The notes under the pieces: model-generated
Databases searched by the model: none
Seen by the model: only the letters and a program-made list of their open reading frames with translations
What the model was told of the DNA's origin: nothing
Shown here: positions 27,739 through 37,406 of the stretch, piece after piece
Numbering within the stretch: the first letter of the stretch is position 1
How the letters are laid out: each line of letters starts with the position of its first letter
Made by a program: the position numbers and the translations under genes
IMG/VR virus record: IMGVR_UViG_3300023171_000008
Span: 1-64,000 of that record
From: a virus
Reading direction: 5' to 3' (one strand)
Length of the DNA stretch: 64,000 bases

Positions 27739-29628
27739 TTATTTTTTTTGTCGTTTAGCAACTCTAATCATTAATGCTTCTCTTGCATCACTATCAGTTT
27801 GTGCTCTAGCATATAATTCTTCATTAGAAACATCTCTATAAGCATTTTCAATTAATGATGTATAAACTTCACTACCTTGATGATTACCAGTTATTTCATT
27901 TTTACCGCCTTTATCTTTATAGAATCCTGCTATAGCACCAGTTAAGTTCTTAAATCCTGCAGCAGAACCTGTGTCAGGTGCATTAGATAATCTCTTAAGT
28001 TTAAATGTAACTGTGACAGGTTTTTCTTCACCACCATATTCATCACTCCAAGCTACTCCTTTAGTATCATATTCTTTAGCACCTTTTAAAGTATTAAATG
28101 TCATGGTTATTTCAGGAGTTTTATTATCACCATAAGTTTTAATATTATTAATTTTAAATGATTTAGGATCACCATTCTTTAATAAATCTTGAACATTAGT
28201 AACATCATTAGGAGTTAAATCTTTTTTACTACCACCAGTTGTATGAATGCTAGTTAAATCTAATACATTACCTAAATCTCCAACACCTCTTAAAGTATTA
28301 AATACATTTTCATTATGTAAATTCCAAACCGATTCTTCTTTAGGTGTAGATGGTAAATAAGAATAATTATGTCTCATAGATGAAGACTGTTTCCAATAGT
28401 TATCTTGAATTTCATTTAATTTAGATTCAGCTCTTTTAACTCTATTAAAACCTTCAGCTTGTTTAGGATCATATCTGTACATACTAGAATCATCTTTTTT
28501 AGGTACAGACTTTTTAGCTTCATTATATTCTTTTAAAGCTTTATTATATTCAGGATCTTTTAACATTTTAACTTCAGCAGCAGCTTTAAGCTCTTGTAAA
28601 TCATCTAATTTAGCTCTATCTGCAGGATTTAATGATGGTGAATTATTCAATTTATTAATAGATTCTCTAACTCCGTTAAATGTAGGAACTCCTATAGCAT
28701 CACTTCTTAATGTACTATCATTACTAATAATCATTCCTGAAGGATCATTTTCATCAGGCTTACTCCAATCTACAGAACCAACTGAATAACCAGATTCTCT
28801 AGATGTTTTATCTGTTCTATATATACCTAATTGTGATTGAATATCTTGTAATACAGTATTAGGGTTTCTACCACTAAAATCTACAGAACGTCTTGTTTCA
28901 GAACTTGGATCTGATAACTCTCTAGTCATTAAGTTAGCTAAAGCTTGCAATTGATTTATATTACTAGAAGTAGCATTCTTAGAATCTTTATTAACAACAT
29001 ATCTATTACCTGTTTGATCAAACTGTAAAGCTCCTGATGCATTAGCAAATTCTTCAGTAGTTAAACCTACTTGTTTAGCATAATCTTGAACTCTTGCAGA
29101 TACATCTACATATTTAGGTGCTCCATAAGAACCTACATTAGTTATATTACCGTTGTTATCAAATCCTGTATAAGGTTTTTGTACGTTATTTTGCCAATTA
29201 GCTAAAGCAACTTCTCTAGACCAACCTTTATTCTTAGTAGCATCTTCAACATAATCTTCTAATTGTTTATTATAAACTTGTTTCGCTGCATTTATTTGAC
29301 CTAACTTACCAGTAGGAGATATTAAATCATTATACTTTCTATTAAGTTGTATAAATTGAGATGTACTATTAGGATTAAAACCTTCTTTAGCTAGTAATTC
29401 AGCTTGATTATTAATTTGATTATTAATATCATTCTTATACTTTAAAGCTTCGTTATAATGCACATCTAATGGATCTACTTTAGCTAATCCTTGTCTCAAA
29501 GCTTCTTGTTGAGCAGCTAATTGATCATGTCTACCACGCATCATTGCAGCAGGTGCCATTATCTCTTGATATGACATTGGATCAAACTTACTTACACTTA
29601 TATTATCGTATCTGTTAAACTCTGCCAT
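27739..29628 (-). CDS. probable virion cargo / ejection protein
   Basis: A 629-aa hydrophilic protein. The N-terminus (SVSKFDPMSYQEIMAPAAMM) is followed by a Gln/Asn/Lys-rich helical region; no membrane helix, signal peptide or catalytic motif is seen. The final residues are basic (MIRVAKRQKK). It is one of a set of five genes from the promoter at 31.24 kb to the convergent terminator, all probably co-packaged proteins. Assignment rests on gene order in crAss-like phages. Confidence 0.6.
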   Translation of the reverse strand: MAEFNRYDNISVSKFDPMSYQEIMAPAAMMRGRHDQLAAQQEALRQGLAKVDPLDVHYNEALKYKNDINNQINNQAELLAKEGFNPNSTSQFIQLNRKYNDLISPTGKLGQINAAKQVYNKQLEDYVEDATKNKGWSREVALANWQNNVQKPYTGFDNNGNITNVGSYGAPKYVDVSARVQDYAKQVGLTTEEFANASGALQFDQTGNRYVVNKDSKNATSSNINQLQALANLMTRELSDPSSETRRSVDFSGRNPNTVLQDIQSQLGIYRTDKTSRESGYSVGSVDWSKPDENDPSGMIISNDSTLRSDAIGVPTFNGVRESINKLNNSPSLNPADRAKLDDLQELKAAAEVKMLKDPEYNKALKEYNEAKKSVPKKDDSSMYRYDPKQAEGFNRVKRAESKLNEIQDNYWKQSSSMRHNYSYLPSTPKEESVWNLHNENVFNTLRGVGDLGNVLDLTSIHTTGGSKKDLTPNDVTNVQDLLKNGDPKSFKINNIKTYGDNKTPEITMTFNTLKGAKEYDTKGVAWSDEYGGEEKPVTVTFKLKRLSNAPDTGSAAGFKNLTGAIAGFYKDKGGKNEITGNHQGSEVYTSLIENAYRDVSNEELYARAQTDSDAREALMIRVAKRQKK

Positions 29629-31205
29629 TACTTATTTTTATTTAATAACATTCCACCTAACTTTTTACTATTAGGATTATTCTCTGCTTCAACTTCTTTT
29701 TTAAACTCGTCTTTACTAATTTTAGTTCCATCAGGTTTAATAAAATAACTACCGTCACTTCTATAACCGTACATTGTAGTAGCAATTTTTTTAAGTACTT
29801 GTTCTTTACCTATTTCACCTATATCTGAACCTAATTGAGCTATTAATTTAGATTTAGCATTTCTATATGAAGCTTGATTTCTATCATTAATATCTAGTTC
29901 TTGATTAGATTGTTGAAGGTTAGTTTGATCTACATTTAAATTAAATTGTTGAGCAACTTGATTTTGTTGTCTATTCTGAGCATTAGCATTTAAATAGGAA
30001 TCTGATAAAGTTTTACCTCTATTTAAACTCGCACCTAATAAATTACTTCTTAATGCTCCAGATGAACCATTAGTTACTCCTGCTAAACTATTAGAAACAT
30101 TATCTAATTCATTACCTGCAATATTTTGTAATGAACGTTCATCTACATATTGTTGTTGATAATGATTATTTAATCTATTTAAATTCTCATACCCAGGTTT
30201 TTTAAGATTAGCTAATTGTAAAGCATTAGCTGCTACAGGAGCATATCTCATTATATCACCATAATTATTACCTAACCAATCAACTGCTGGTTTTAAACTA
30301 CCTTTAGGATATTGTATATTATTACTAAAAGTATCTGTAGGAGTTTGTACATCATAAGTAGGTAATGTATTCTCAGTAGATAATAAATTTTGTTGATTAA
30401 TATAATTATTATCTAAAGGTAATTGTCTACCATTTAAATTAGGTATATAATTAGGATCTGGTATACTAGATGGTTGTAAAGGTCCACCTACAGCATAATT
30501 ATTCATTTTACCTCCATATTTAAAATCACTAGTATATACACTATTACTTGCAATAGCATTATCTCTACTTAATTGTTCAGCTTCTCTTTGCATTCTACGT
30601 TTACCTACAAAACTACCTGCAAAATCACCAACCATTCCACCAATAGCTCCTCCTATAGGACCACCAATAGCTGTACCTCCAATAGTACCTGCTGCTTTAA
30701 TGCCTGATCTTAAAGCTTGATCTTTATCACCTGAAGCTAATGAAGAAATTCCTTGAAGTCCGTCACTAACTCCAGGCATTCCCATCATTGAACTCATATC
30801 CCCTCCTGCTATATCTCCTCCTAAAAACATTTGATTTTGATCTACTTGTTGTTTATTAGGTTGTGATTCAGCTTTAATAGATTCTTGTGCTTGACCAATT
30901 AAATCTAACATTCCAGTCTTAGTAGATATTGATATTTTATCATTACGATCTTTAAATTTATTATCAATAACTTTACTTACTTCAGCAATTGTTTTACCTT
31001 CCCATGATTTAGGTAAGTTAAATTGTTTTAAAGTATTTTTATTAAGTTTAACTGTATCACTATAAACAAAACCAGACTTCATTGTCTCACCTTGTTCTAC
31101 AGTATTAGGTTGACCATTTTGTCCTTGACCCATTAATATACCACCGTTTTCGTTTTCAGAATGTTTACCACCTGTATTAAAACTATTTAAATCTGTTCTT
31201 TTCAT
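29628..31205 (-). CDS. probable cargo protein with glycine-zipper segment
   Basis: A 525-aa protein, first gene after its own promoter. Residues about 170-200 form a Gly-zipper hydrophobic segment (GTIGGTAIGGPIGGAIGG, then MVGDFAGSFVG), a pattern found in membrane-inserting and pore-forming phage ejection proteins. The flanking regions are Asn/Gln-rich and low in complexity. By position, directly after the muzzle gene, it matches the first cargo protein of crAss-like phages, packed inside the tail. The next gene overlaps its stop by one base. Confidence 0.65.
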   Translation of the reverse strand: MKRTDLNSFNTGGKHSENENGGILMGQGQNGQPNTVEQGETMKSGFVYSDTVKLNKNTLKQFNLPKSWEGKTIAEVSKVIDNKFKDRNDKISISTKTGMLDLIGQAQESIKAESQPNKQQVDQNQMFLGGDIAGGDMSSMMGMPGVSDGLQGISSLASGDKDQALRSGIKAAGTIGGTAIGGPIGGAIGGMVGDFAGSFVGKRRMQREAEQLSRDNAIASNSVYTSDFKYGGKMNNYAVGGPLQPSSIPDPNYIPNLNGRQLPLDNNYINQQNLLSTENTLPTYDVQTPTDTFSNNIQYPKGSLKPAVDWLGNNYGDIMRYAPVAANALQLANLKKPGYENLNRLNNHYQQQYVDERSLQNIAGNELDNVSNSLAGVTNGSSGALRSNLLGASLNRGKTLSDSYLNANAQNRQQNQVAQQFNLNVDQTNLQQSNQELDINDRNQASYRNAKSKLIAQLGSDIGEIGKEQVLKKIATTMYGYRSDGSYFIKPDGTKISKDEFKKEVEAENNPNSKKLGGMLLNKNK

Positions 31206-31236
31206 TTAATTTATATATTAACATATATTTGTTTTA

Positions 31237-31268
31237 CAAATATAATACATTGTAATTTTAATTCCAAA
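31237..31268 (-). promoter_or_regulatory. Bacteroidetes-type late promoter for the cargo/polymerase operon
   Basis: Read on the - strand: TTTG (31268-31265), 20 bp, then TATATTTG (31244-31237). Both boxes match the Bacteroidetes consensus exactly. The ATG of the 525-aa cargo gene lies 31 nt downstream. It would drive five genes, about 18.6 kb, including the RNA polymerase. Confidence 0.85.
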
Positions 31269-31271
31269 TAA

Positions 31272-31319
31272 AAAGCTAGATAAAATATATCTTATATTGA
31301 TGATACTCTATCTAGCTTT
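31272..31319 (-). terminator. terminator of the muzzle gene
   Basis: An 11-bp perfect stem (AAAGCTAGATA with TATCTAGCTTT) encloses a 26-nt loop. On the - strand the stem runs into a short T-run and directly into the TTTGG of the next promoter, so stop and restart of transcription are nearly superimposed. Confidence 0.75.
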
Positions 31320-31324
31320 ATTAA

Positions 31325-34300
31325 TTAAACACTATAAGATACAATAATTGAATGTAAAATTAACTTATAATTATTTTCATTATCAAATTGTACTTTTAAA
31401 TACACCCAAGGATTTCTTATCCTATTACGAGTATTTTCTTCTCTTGGTAACATTACATTCCAATCTCTAAATCTACGTCTTGCATTAGATTGTCTACCTG
31501 GAACTATAGGTACTAAACCAGAGTTTTGATATTCGCTATATAGTTGAACTTTAGATAATGTTATATTAGGTTGATCTACATTATCTAAATATACTTCAGT
31601 TTTATACTCAATATTATCAAATACTGTATCATTATCAGGTTGTGGATTAACAAGTAATGTAATATTAGATGGATAATATGTATCATAAAATTGATTATAA
31701 TTACCTTGATATTGTTTATAAAGTTTAGTATTAGTAGGATCTGTAGTAATTAAATTATTACCTCTACTTATATACATGCTAGGTTTATAATCATAAAATG
31801 AAGTAAATGATTCTGTACCTTCATTATAAGATACTGTAAACGATTTATCAAATTGTAAAAAAGTGAATAATACATCATTATTAATATAATCAAATGAAGA
31901 CGATATTCCTGTTTTAATAAACGGATTATCTGTTATTAAGTTTTCAGTTATATTATTATTAAGATAAGTATGTAAACCTTTAGAATCAGTTAAACCTCCT
32001 ATACCACCTTTATATATATTAATAGAATTATTAAGACTATCGTAATAATAAACACTTGTAGGTGAATTAACAATACTCCATTTATTCTTAGTACCTGAAT
32101 TAGTACTAATATAATTATATTCTTGAAGTACTGAACCATTACCTAATTCAATAGATATACCATCATTTCCTGGAATTTGTACTCGTGGAAGTATTGATAT
32201 TGCTGCTAAAGCTGAATCTTGAAATGTAAATAATTCACCTCTAAACTCATGTAAAGAATTAATTGGTCCATATTTACCATTTAAAGTCATTGTATTATTA
32301 ACTTGTAAATCAGTCCAACTATCAATTATTTCACCAGCAACTTTAACTTTACTCGCAATTATATTAGTATCAAATGAATTAACAGTTTTAAATTTATAAT
32401 CTAAATCCTTACGTATAATTAAATTATTATCTTGTGAATAAACAGTATTATATTTTTGATATTCATCATATCTTGGTTGAAATCTATTATCCCATTCAGT
32501 CAGACTTAAATCACTTCTATTTTTTAAATCAATAGTCGTTTCAACTTTAAATTCAACTATTTCAGTAACTTGTTGAGCTCTATCAGAATATACTTCAGTT
32601 TCAGTTTTAACTAACTTAGTAAATCTAAAATTAGATACGAATGTATCACCTAAATGTAAACAATTATAAATATTATTATCAATAGGATTATAATTACCTA
32701 CTTCTATATAGTTACTACGTTTTTTAGATTCATAAGTATTACCACCATATATATTACCTAAATATATTAGATTATTATCTATAACTAATTCACCTAACAT
32801 TCCAACAGACGTATCATTTATATTAGATTCTGTATATAAATCTTCTAATCCTTTTCTATTTTGTGTTAGTAAATTGTCATTACCTAACGCTAAAGTAATT
32901 GTTTTAGCTCCATATGTGTTTACAGTATCTAATCCAGTATTAGGATTATCAGCACTTCCTTCTCCAGTATCAGTTGCAAGTTGTTGTAATGAATTGTAAT
33001 AAATTAGTTCATTATCATCATTATAAGGAGTTCTACCTTGTCCTAAATTAGTTATTTCAGGAGATCCATATATATCATATTCATTATAAGCAGATAAATA
33101 CGTTCCTGTATATTTACGATAAGTTTGTGAAAATTCCATTACAGTATCAGCTCTTGGACCAAACCATCCAAATCTAGATAATTCTCCACCAACACCTGCA
33201 ATATTAATTAAATTACCTGAAAGTCTTGATTTAACATCATGTATACTTATAGCATTAAATACTTTTGCTTCATCTATAATTTGTGTTCCAGTACTTCTAC
33301 GTTGTCCCCAATAAGCATTATAGTCATTTTTAACACCACCAATTACTCTTAATTTAGTTTGATTTAAAGTTTGAATTGTATTAAAAGTTATTTCAGGTGA
33401 AAACAATTGCATTAGTTTATTAAACTGGAATGTACCAAATGTCCATCCTGATGATGCTGGAGATTTATATACTTCATTACCTGCAGATGCACTATAACCA
33501 CCCGGAACTAATTGAGGATGTGTGTCTGAATCAAATCTATCTAATCTTGCATATGTTTCCATTGCACGTTGAGGACATAAATATTCATCAAATCTACGCA
33601 TCATAGATGGTATCTTATTAGCAGCATTAACTTTAGCTATTTGATCTGGTGTAACATTATCTCCGCTACGATCTACTAATGTACCCATCATACCGTTAAG
33701 TATTCCCTGACACAATATAGTACGATCTAAGAGAGTTCTTTCAGCTCTAAGTAATCTATATCCAACGGGTTTTAAAAAGTCATCATATAGTCCATTTTCA
33801 TCTAAAAAATTATTATTATCATTTAACCATATATAAAATGATGGTTTAAGTGTAATTTCTATAGATGCATAATATCCATTTAAATTAGATTGATTATTTA
33901 ATATAATATTTTTAAAATCAGCTATCCATTTAGGTAAACTATTTTGACCGTATTTATTATAAAATTGAATAGCTAATCTATAAACTTCATTATCTTTTAA
34001 AAATTTACCTTTACTATCACTCTCACTAAATTCATTAATACCTATTTGATTTCTAACAATTCTATATTTAATATAAGCACCTTCACCACCTAATATATTA
34101 TTATTAAATTGAAAAGAATTAGTATCATAATTAATATTAATAGAAGAATGTTTATAAGGAACTTTCGTTATATTATCAATAACACTTTGATTAATAACTA
34201 TTGGTGGTTCAGATGATATGATAGTACCTGAATTATCTTCTTCTAAGTTATCGTAAATATTTGTAGTATTACTATTGATAGGAAAACTATAAGCTCTTAA

Positions 34301-35455
34301 ATCAATACTATTTTCTTTATCATAATTACTAACATCAAAGTTTTTTTCACTATAATTAGCTAAAAACATATAATTCTTTTTAGTATTGATATGTTTAGGT
34401 ATAACTATATCTGAACCTAAGAATAAAAATTCTTCTAATGATAAATCTTCAATTATATTACCATCATCATAATAAATTATATTATCAACTGTAGTTATAT
34501 CTCGATCTAATATTAAAGATACTTGTGGTACTTGATTATATGAAGTATATTTGATAGCATACAATTTTAAATTAGTGTAATCACTATCTAAATTATCTAT
34601 TTTAATAACTGGTATTGTACCTACTATTTCATTTAAATCTCCACCACCATTATTCTCTTCTTTATTTAATGGAATTAATTCAGTTAAAGGACTTATTTTA
34701 GTTTGACTACCATTAATTCTATATAAATTATAAGCATATTGTATCATACCTGAAGTATGAATACCACCACTTGCAATATCAATTATTTCTGGTTGATCTA
34801 ATTCAAAAGTACCAACCATTTGAATACTGTCGAAATTTAAATCAATTAAATTTTCTAAATCTTGGTTTTCAGTTGAATGATAAATATTAATAAAACACAT
34901 TTGATTTTTACCATTAACCCAATATATCTTATCAATAATCTTATTTTCATAGTTATTAATACATTGTATAGGATATTTTTCATTAAATCCCATATTACGC
35001 ATATACAATAGTTCTATATCATATGATTTATCACTTACTTTCCATATACAATCAAAACCATTATTATCAGTACTAAATACTATAAAAGCATCTCTAACTA
35101 AACCATGACCTATAATACGTTGTTCTCCTGAAGTTTTATATACATTATCAGATATATAATAACTAGATTCTATTTCATTACGTGGTTGTACATCTCCATT
35201 TATATCATAAGGTAATGACTTTAATACTTCAAATACTGAATAATCAATTGTATTAGTTTCAGAATTAATAATAGGTGTTGGAATAATAGTTACTAAAGTA
35301 TTACCTTTCTCATTAGTAACAGAACCTGTACTTTTACTATCTGTTGCAACAATTCTAATATTATTACCTTCAAAGTAGAATTCTGGATTATGTAATGATT
35401 TAGATATATCCATATTCATACCTCTATAAGAATATCTACTTTTTTTATTTATCAT
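31325..35455 (-). CDS. tail muzzle-like protein
   Basis: A 1376-aa, beta-rich, hydrophilic protein. The N-terminus (MINKKSRYSYRGMNMDISKS, then FYFEGNNIRIVATD) resembles the crAss-like muzzle or tail-stabilisation protein that closes the distal end of the short tail. It contains many repeated Asn/Tyr/Asp-rich strands as in beta-propeller or beta-helix tail proteins. It lies between ring-type tail genes and cargo genes, the position of the muzzle in crAss-like genomes, and ends just before a terminator. No enzymatic motif is seen. Confidence 0.68.
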   Translation of the reverse strand: MINKKSRYSYRGMNMDISKSLHNPEFYFEGNNIRIVATDSKSTGSVTNEKGNTLVTIIPTPIINSETNTIDYSVFEVLKSLPYDINGDVQPRNEIESSYYISDNVYKTSGEQRIIGHGLVRDAFIVFSTDNNGFDCIWKVSDKSYDIELLYMRNMGFNEKYPIQCINNYENKIIDKIYWVNGKNQMCFINIYHSTENQDLENLIDLNFDSIQMVGTFELDQPEIIDIASGGIHTSGMIQYAYNLYRINGSQTKISPLTELIPLNKEENNGGGDLNEIVGTIPVIKIDNLDSDYTNLKLYAIKYTSYNQVPQVSLILDRDITTVDNIIYYDDGNIIEDLSLEEFLFLGSDIVIPKHINTKKNYMFLANYSEKNFDVSNYDKENSIDLRAYSFPINSNTTNIYDNLEEDNSGTIISSEPPIVINQSVIDNITKVPYKHSSININYDTNSFQFNNNILGGEGAYIKYRIVRNQIGINEFSESDSKGKFLKDNEVYRLAIQFYNKYGQNSLPKWIADFKNIILNNQSNLNGYYASIEITLKPSFYIWLNDNNNFLDENGLYDDFLKPVGYRLLRAERTLLDRTILCQGILNGMMGTLVDRSGDNVTPDQIAKVNAANKIPSMMRRFDEYLCPQRAMETYARLDRFDSDTHPQLVPGGYSASAGNEVYKSPASSGWTFGTFQFNKLMQLFSPEITFNTIQTLNQTKLRVIGGVKNDYNAYWGQRRSTGTQIIDEAKVFNAISIHDVKSRLSGNLINIAGVGGELSRFGWFGPRADTVMEFSQTYRKYTGTYLSAYNEYDIYGSPEITNLGQGRTPYNDDNELIYYNSLQQLATDTGEGSADNPNTGLDTVNTYGAKTITLALGNDNLLTQNRKGLEDLYTESNINDTSVGMLGELVIDNNLIYLGNIYGGNTYESKKRSNYIEVGNYNPIDNNIYNCLHLGDTFVSNFRFTKLVKTETEVYSDRAQQVTEIVEFKVETTIDLKNRSDLSLTEWDNRFQPRYDEYQKYNTVYSQDNNLIIRKDLDYKFKTVNSFDTNIIASKVKVAGEIIDSWTDLQVNNTMTLNGKYGPINSLHEFRGELFTFQDSALAAISILPRVQIPGNDGISIELGNGSVLQEYNYISTNSGTKNKWSIVNSPTSVYYYDSLNNSINIYKGGIGGLTDSKGLHTYLNNNITENLITDNPFIKTGISSSFDYINNDVLFTFLQFDKSFTVSYNEGTESFTSFYDYKPSMYISRGNNLITTDPTNTKLYKQYQGNYNQFYDTYYPSNITLLVNPQPDNDTVFDNIEYKTEVYLDNVDQPNITLSKVQLYSEYQNSGLVPIVPGRQSNARRRFRDWNVMLPREENTRNRIRNPWVYLKVQFDNENNYKLILHSIIVSYSV

Positions 35456-35458
35456 ATC

Positions 35459-36151
35459 TTAATATTTTATGAGACGTTCTTTATTTCCGTAATTTTTATA
35501 AAAGTTATCAAAAGCATTTGTATTAATAAGTACACGATTAATACCATTCATAATAGACTGTAAATGATCTGCATTAGCTACAACTAAACTACTTGATGCT
35601 TGACCTAAATACCAATCTCTTTGTTGTGATATATATTGAAATACTTTATCTGGTAATTTACCCATAATCCATAAAGGTTCTACATATCTATTTAATATAT
35701 AATACTCTAATCCCATTTTATAAGATTCATTATCTGGAATAAGTGGATAACCTATTTCATCTGTAGATATAGCTTTATAAGATACTTCTACACAACCTTC
35801 TCTAAATGATGTAGTAATTATACAATCTTGAATTATATAAGTATATTCTTGATGATAATCATGACCATTATTATCTATTGATTGGTGATATAAATCTGTA
35901 GCATATCTCAATGCTCTACCTTCAGATCTTATTCCTCTTATTTCTAATAAATTATCTGGAAGCAAACCTTTATAATTACTAATTTTAATTTCATCAACTT
36001 TATCTAAAAATGCTAATGGTGCTCCAATTAATCTTAAAAACTCTAATGCAAATTCACTAGCTTGATCTAAAGTTAAATCTTGACATATAGGATTACGAAG
36101 TACTCTCCATAATATTTCTGATACTGATGTTGTTTTACCGTTATAACTCAT
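35459..36151 (-). CDS. tail tubular / ring-type protein
   Basis: A 230-aa protein directly upstream of the muzzle gene. It begins with SVSEILWRVLRNPICQDLTLDQASEFALEFLR-type helices, followed by LEIRGIR and an SFREGCVEVSYKA strand segment. The layout (helical start, central beta part, helical end) resembles podovirus tail-tube A or gp4-like adaptor proteins, and the neighbourhood of muzzle and connector genes supports a ring or tail-tube role. It overlaps the next upstream gene by 4 bp. Confidence 0.55.
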   Translation of the reverse strand: MSYNGKTTSVSEILWRVLRNPICQDLTLDQASEFALEFLRLIGAPLAFLDKVDEIKISNYKGLLPDNLLEIRGIRSEGRALRYATDLYHQSIDNNGHDYHQEYTYIIQDCIITTSFREGCVEVSYKAISTDEIGYPLIPDNESYKMGLEYYILNRYVEPLWIMGKLPDKVFQYISQQRDWYLGQASSSLVVANADHLQSIMNGINRVLINTNAFDNFYKNYGNKERLIKY

Positions 36152-36681
36152 AATTTATATAATAAATGTGCATTATATGGATCTTTATCTTCATCCATTA
36201 TTCTTTTAGCTAACAATCTTTGAAATGATCTACAAGCTTTAAATCTATATACTTTCTTATTTCTATACTTAGCACCTGATTTAGTAGCTTTAATTCTATA
36301 AACATATTTAGAAGTGTGATTGTTTAGAAATCTAAGTATAACTTTTTTATTCTTAGCTTCTTCACTTTCATCCCATAATTGTTTAGTTGACTTCCAATCA
36401 ATAGGTGAATTGTTAATTAACTTATTATTTTCATCTAAATGGGGAATATACTTAATCTTTCTAACACAAAAGTTAAAATGCAATACTGTAGGTTTATATT
36501 CTAATCCTTCTTCAATTATTAAATTAACAATCTTTTTATTAAATTCAGATATTACTTTATTAAACTTACCTTTATCTACTGGATTCTTAGAATTCGATTT
36601 ATAAAATTTATAATAATCATTCATACCGTAATCCGTGATAATCCTACCCTCTGTTCTTGGTGTGTTAATCATTAGCGTCAT
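36148..36681 (-). CDS. basic hypothetical protein in tail block
   Basis: A 177-aa, strongly basic protein (many Lys and Arg, e.g. KATKSGAKYRNKKVYRFKAC). No recognised domain. Proteins of similar size and charge occur between the ring-type genes in crAss-like genomes, so it may be a structural or assembly factor that contacts DNA or RNA; this is inference. It overlaps both neighbours by 4 and 17 bp. Confidence 0.6.
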   Translation of the reverse strand: MTLMINTPRTEGRIITDYGMNDYYKFYKSNSKNPVDKGKFNKVISEFNKKIVNLIIEEGLEYKPTVLHFNFCVRKIKYIPHLDENNKLINNSPIDWKSTKQLWDESEEAKNKKVILRFLNNHTSKYVYRIKATKSGAKYRNKKVYRFKACRSFQRLLAKRIMDEDKDPYNAHLLYKL

Positions 36682-37375
36682 TAGTCTTATCTTCAGGTAT
36701 CTGAATAGTTCTTATATAATTTCGTATAATTTCTTCTCTAATAGAATCTATATGATGTGATTGTAATGGATAATCTGTAGTCATTATATCAAAACATATA
36801 TTACTATCATTACATCCACAGCAATCCTTATAATTCTTTAGTTCTAATGGATCTTCAAATATTCCAGTTATAGTTACACAGTCTAATAATTTAATTGCAT
36901 TAGATTGACTAATAAAGTAAACATATAAATCATTATCTATAAATGTATAAATAGATTTATTAAACTTACTATATTTACTATATATAGCTCTATCTTTACT
37001 AACAAAATTAAATGGTATTGCAATTCTATTAGATGGTTTAATACTGGTTATAGCACTTTTAAGATGCAATTCCAAAGGTTTAGGAATAGGTCTTACAGTT
37101 CTCATAATAGTTCCACATTCATAATCAAATCCACATTGAGCAATACTAACTTCTTCTACTTCTAAACATAGAGTTTGAAGTATTGAATTATCTATTGTAC
37201 GTGTAAGTTGATTTAAATCGTTTCTAAGATACTTTGATCTCTTTAAGCTATATAGATATAGAATATGTAAATCGCTTAATTCTGAGTCATCTGTGTACTG
37301 TTTAACGGCCTCTCGCACGTCATACGTAAGTTTTTCTACGAGCATTGATTTTAAGGTATAAAAAAAGGTACTCAT
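36665..37375 (-). CDS. crAss-type tail ring / connector protein (probable)
   Basis: A 236-aa protein. The region from residue 11 (MLVEKLTYDVREAVKQYTDD) followed by LYLYSLKRSKYLRNDL looks like the N-terminus of the conserved ring-type proteins of crAss-like phages. A C-terminal KDCCGCNDSNIC cluster could bind metal. The first ATG (37375) lies inside a terminator hairpin whose T-run encodes Phe-Phe; the second ATG, at 37345 (Met11), is the better candidate start because the hairpin would then be outside the coding region. Confidence 0.6.
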   Translation of the reverse strand: MSTFFYTLKSMLVEKLTYDVREAVKQYTDDSELSDLHILYLYSLKRSKYLRNDLNQLTRTIDNSILQTLCLEVEEVSIAQCGFDYECGTIMRTVRPIPKPLELHLKSAITSIKPSNRIAIPFNFVSKDRAIYSKYSKFNKSIYTFIDNDLYVYFISQSNAIKLLDCVTITGIFEDPLELKNYKDCCGCNDSNICFDIMTTDYPLQSHHIDSIREEIIRNYIRTIQIPEDKTNDAND

Positions 37376-37388
37376 TTCTGAATACCTT
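37365..37388 (-). terminator. short terminator overlapping the annotated start of the ring-type gene
   Basis: On the - strand AAGGTA (37388-37383) and TACCTT (37370-37365) form a 6-bp stem with a 12-nt loop, followed by a run of T. It lies between the metallophosphoesterase gene and the ring-type gene and includes the ATG at 37375. It could act as a terminator or attenuator. Confidence 0.5.
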
Positions 37389-37406
37389 GAGTTGTTATTA
37401 TTTATT

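Noticed and set aside
12584-31205. CRISPR arrays or tandem DNA repeats in the giant genes
   Set aside because: The low-complexity Asn/Lys/Glu coding gives many short similar strings, but no regularly spaced direct repeats were seen.
35459-37375. Integration host factor-like gene, often found in the crAss structural block
   Set aside because: None of the proteins in this interval has the size or basic beta-arm pattern of IHF/HU; the 177-aa basic protein is too long and does not match.
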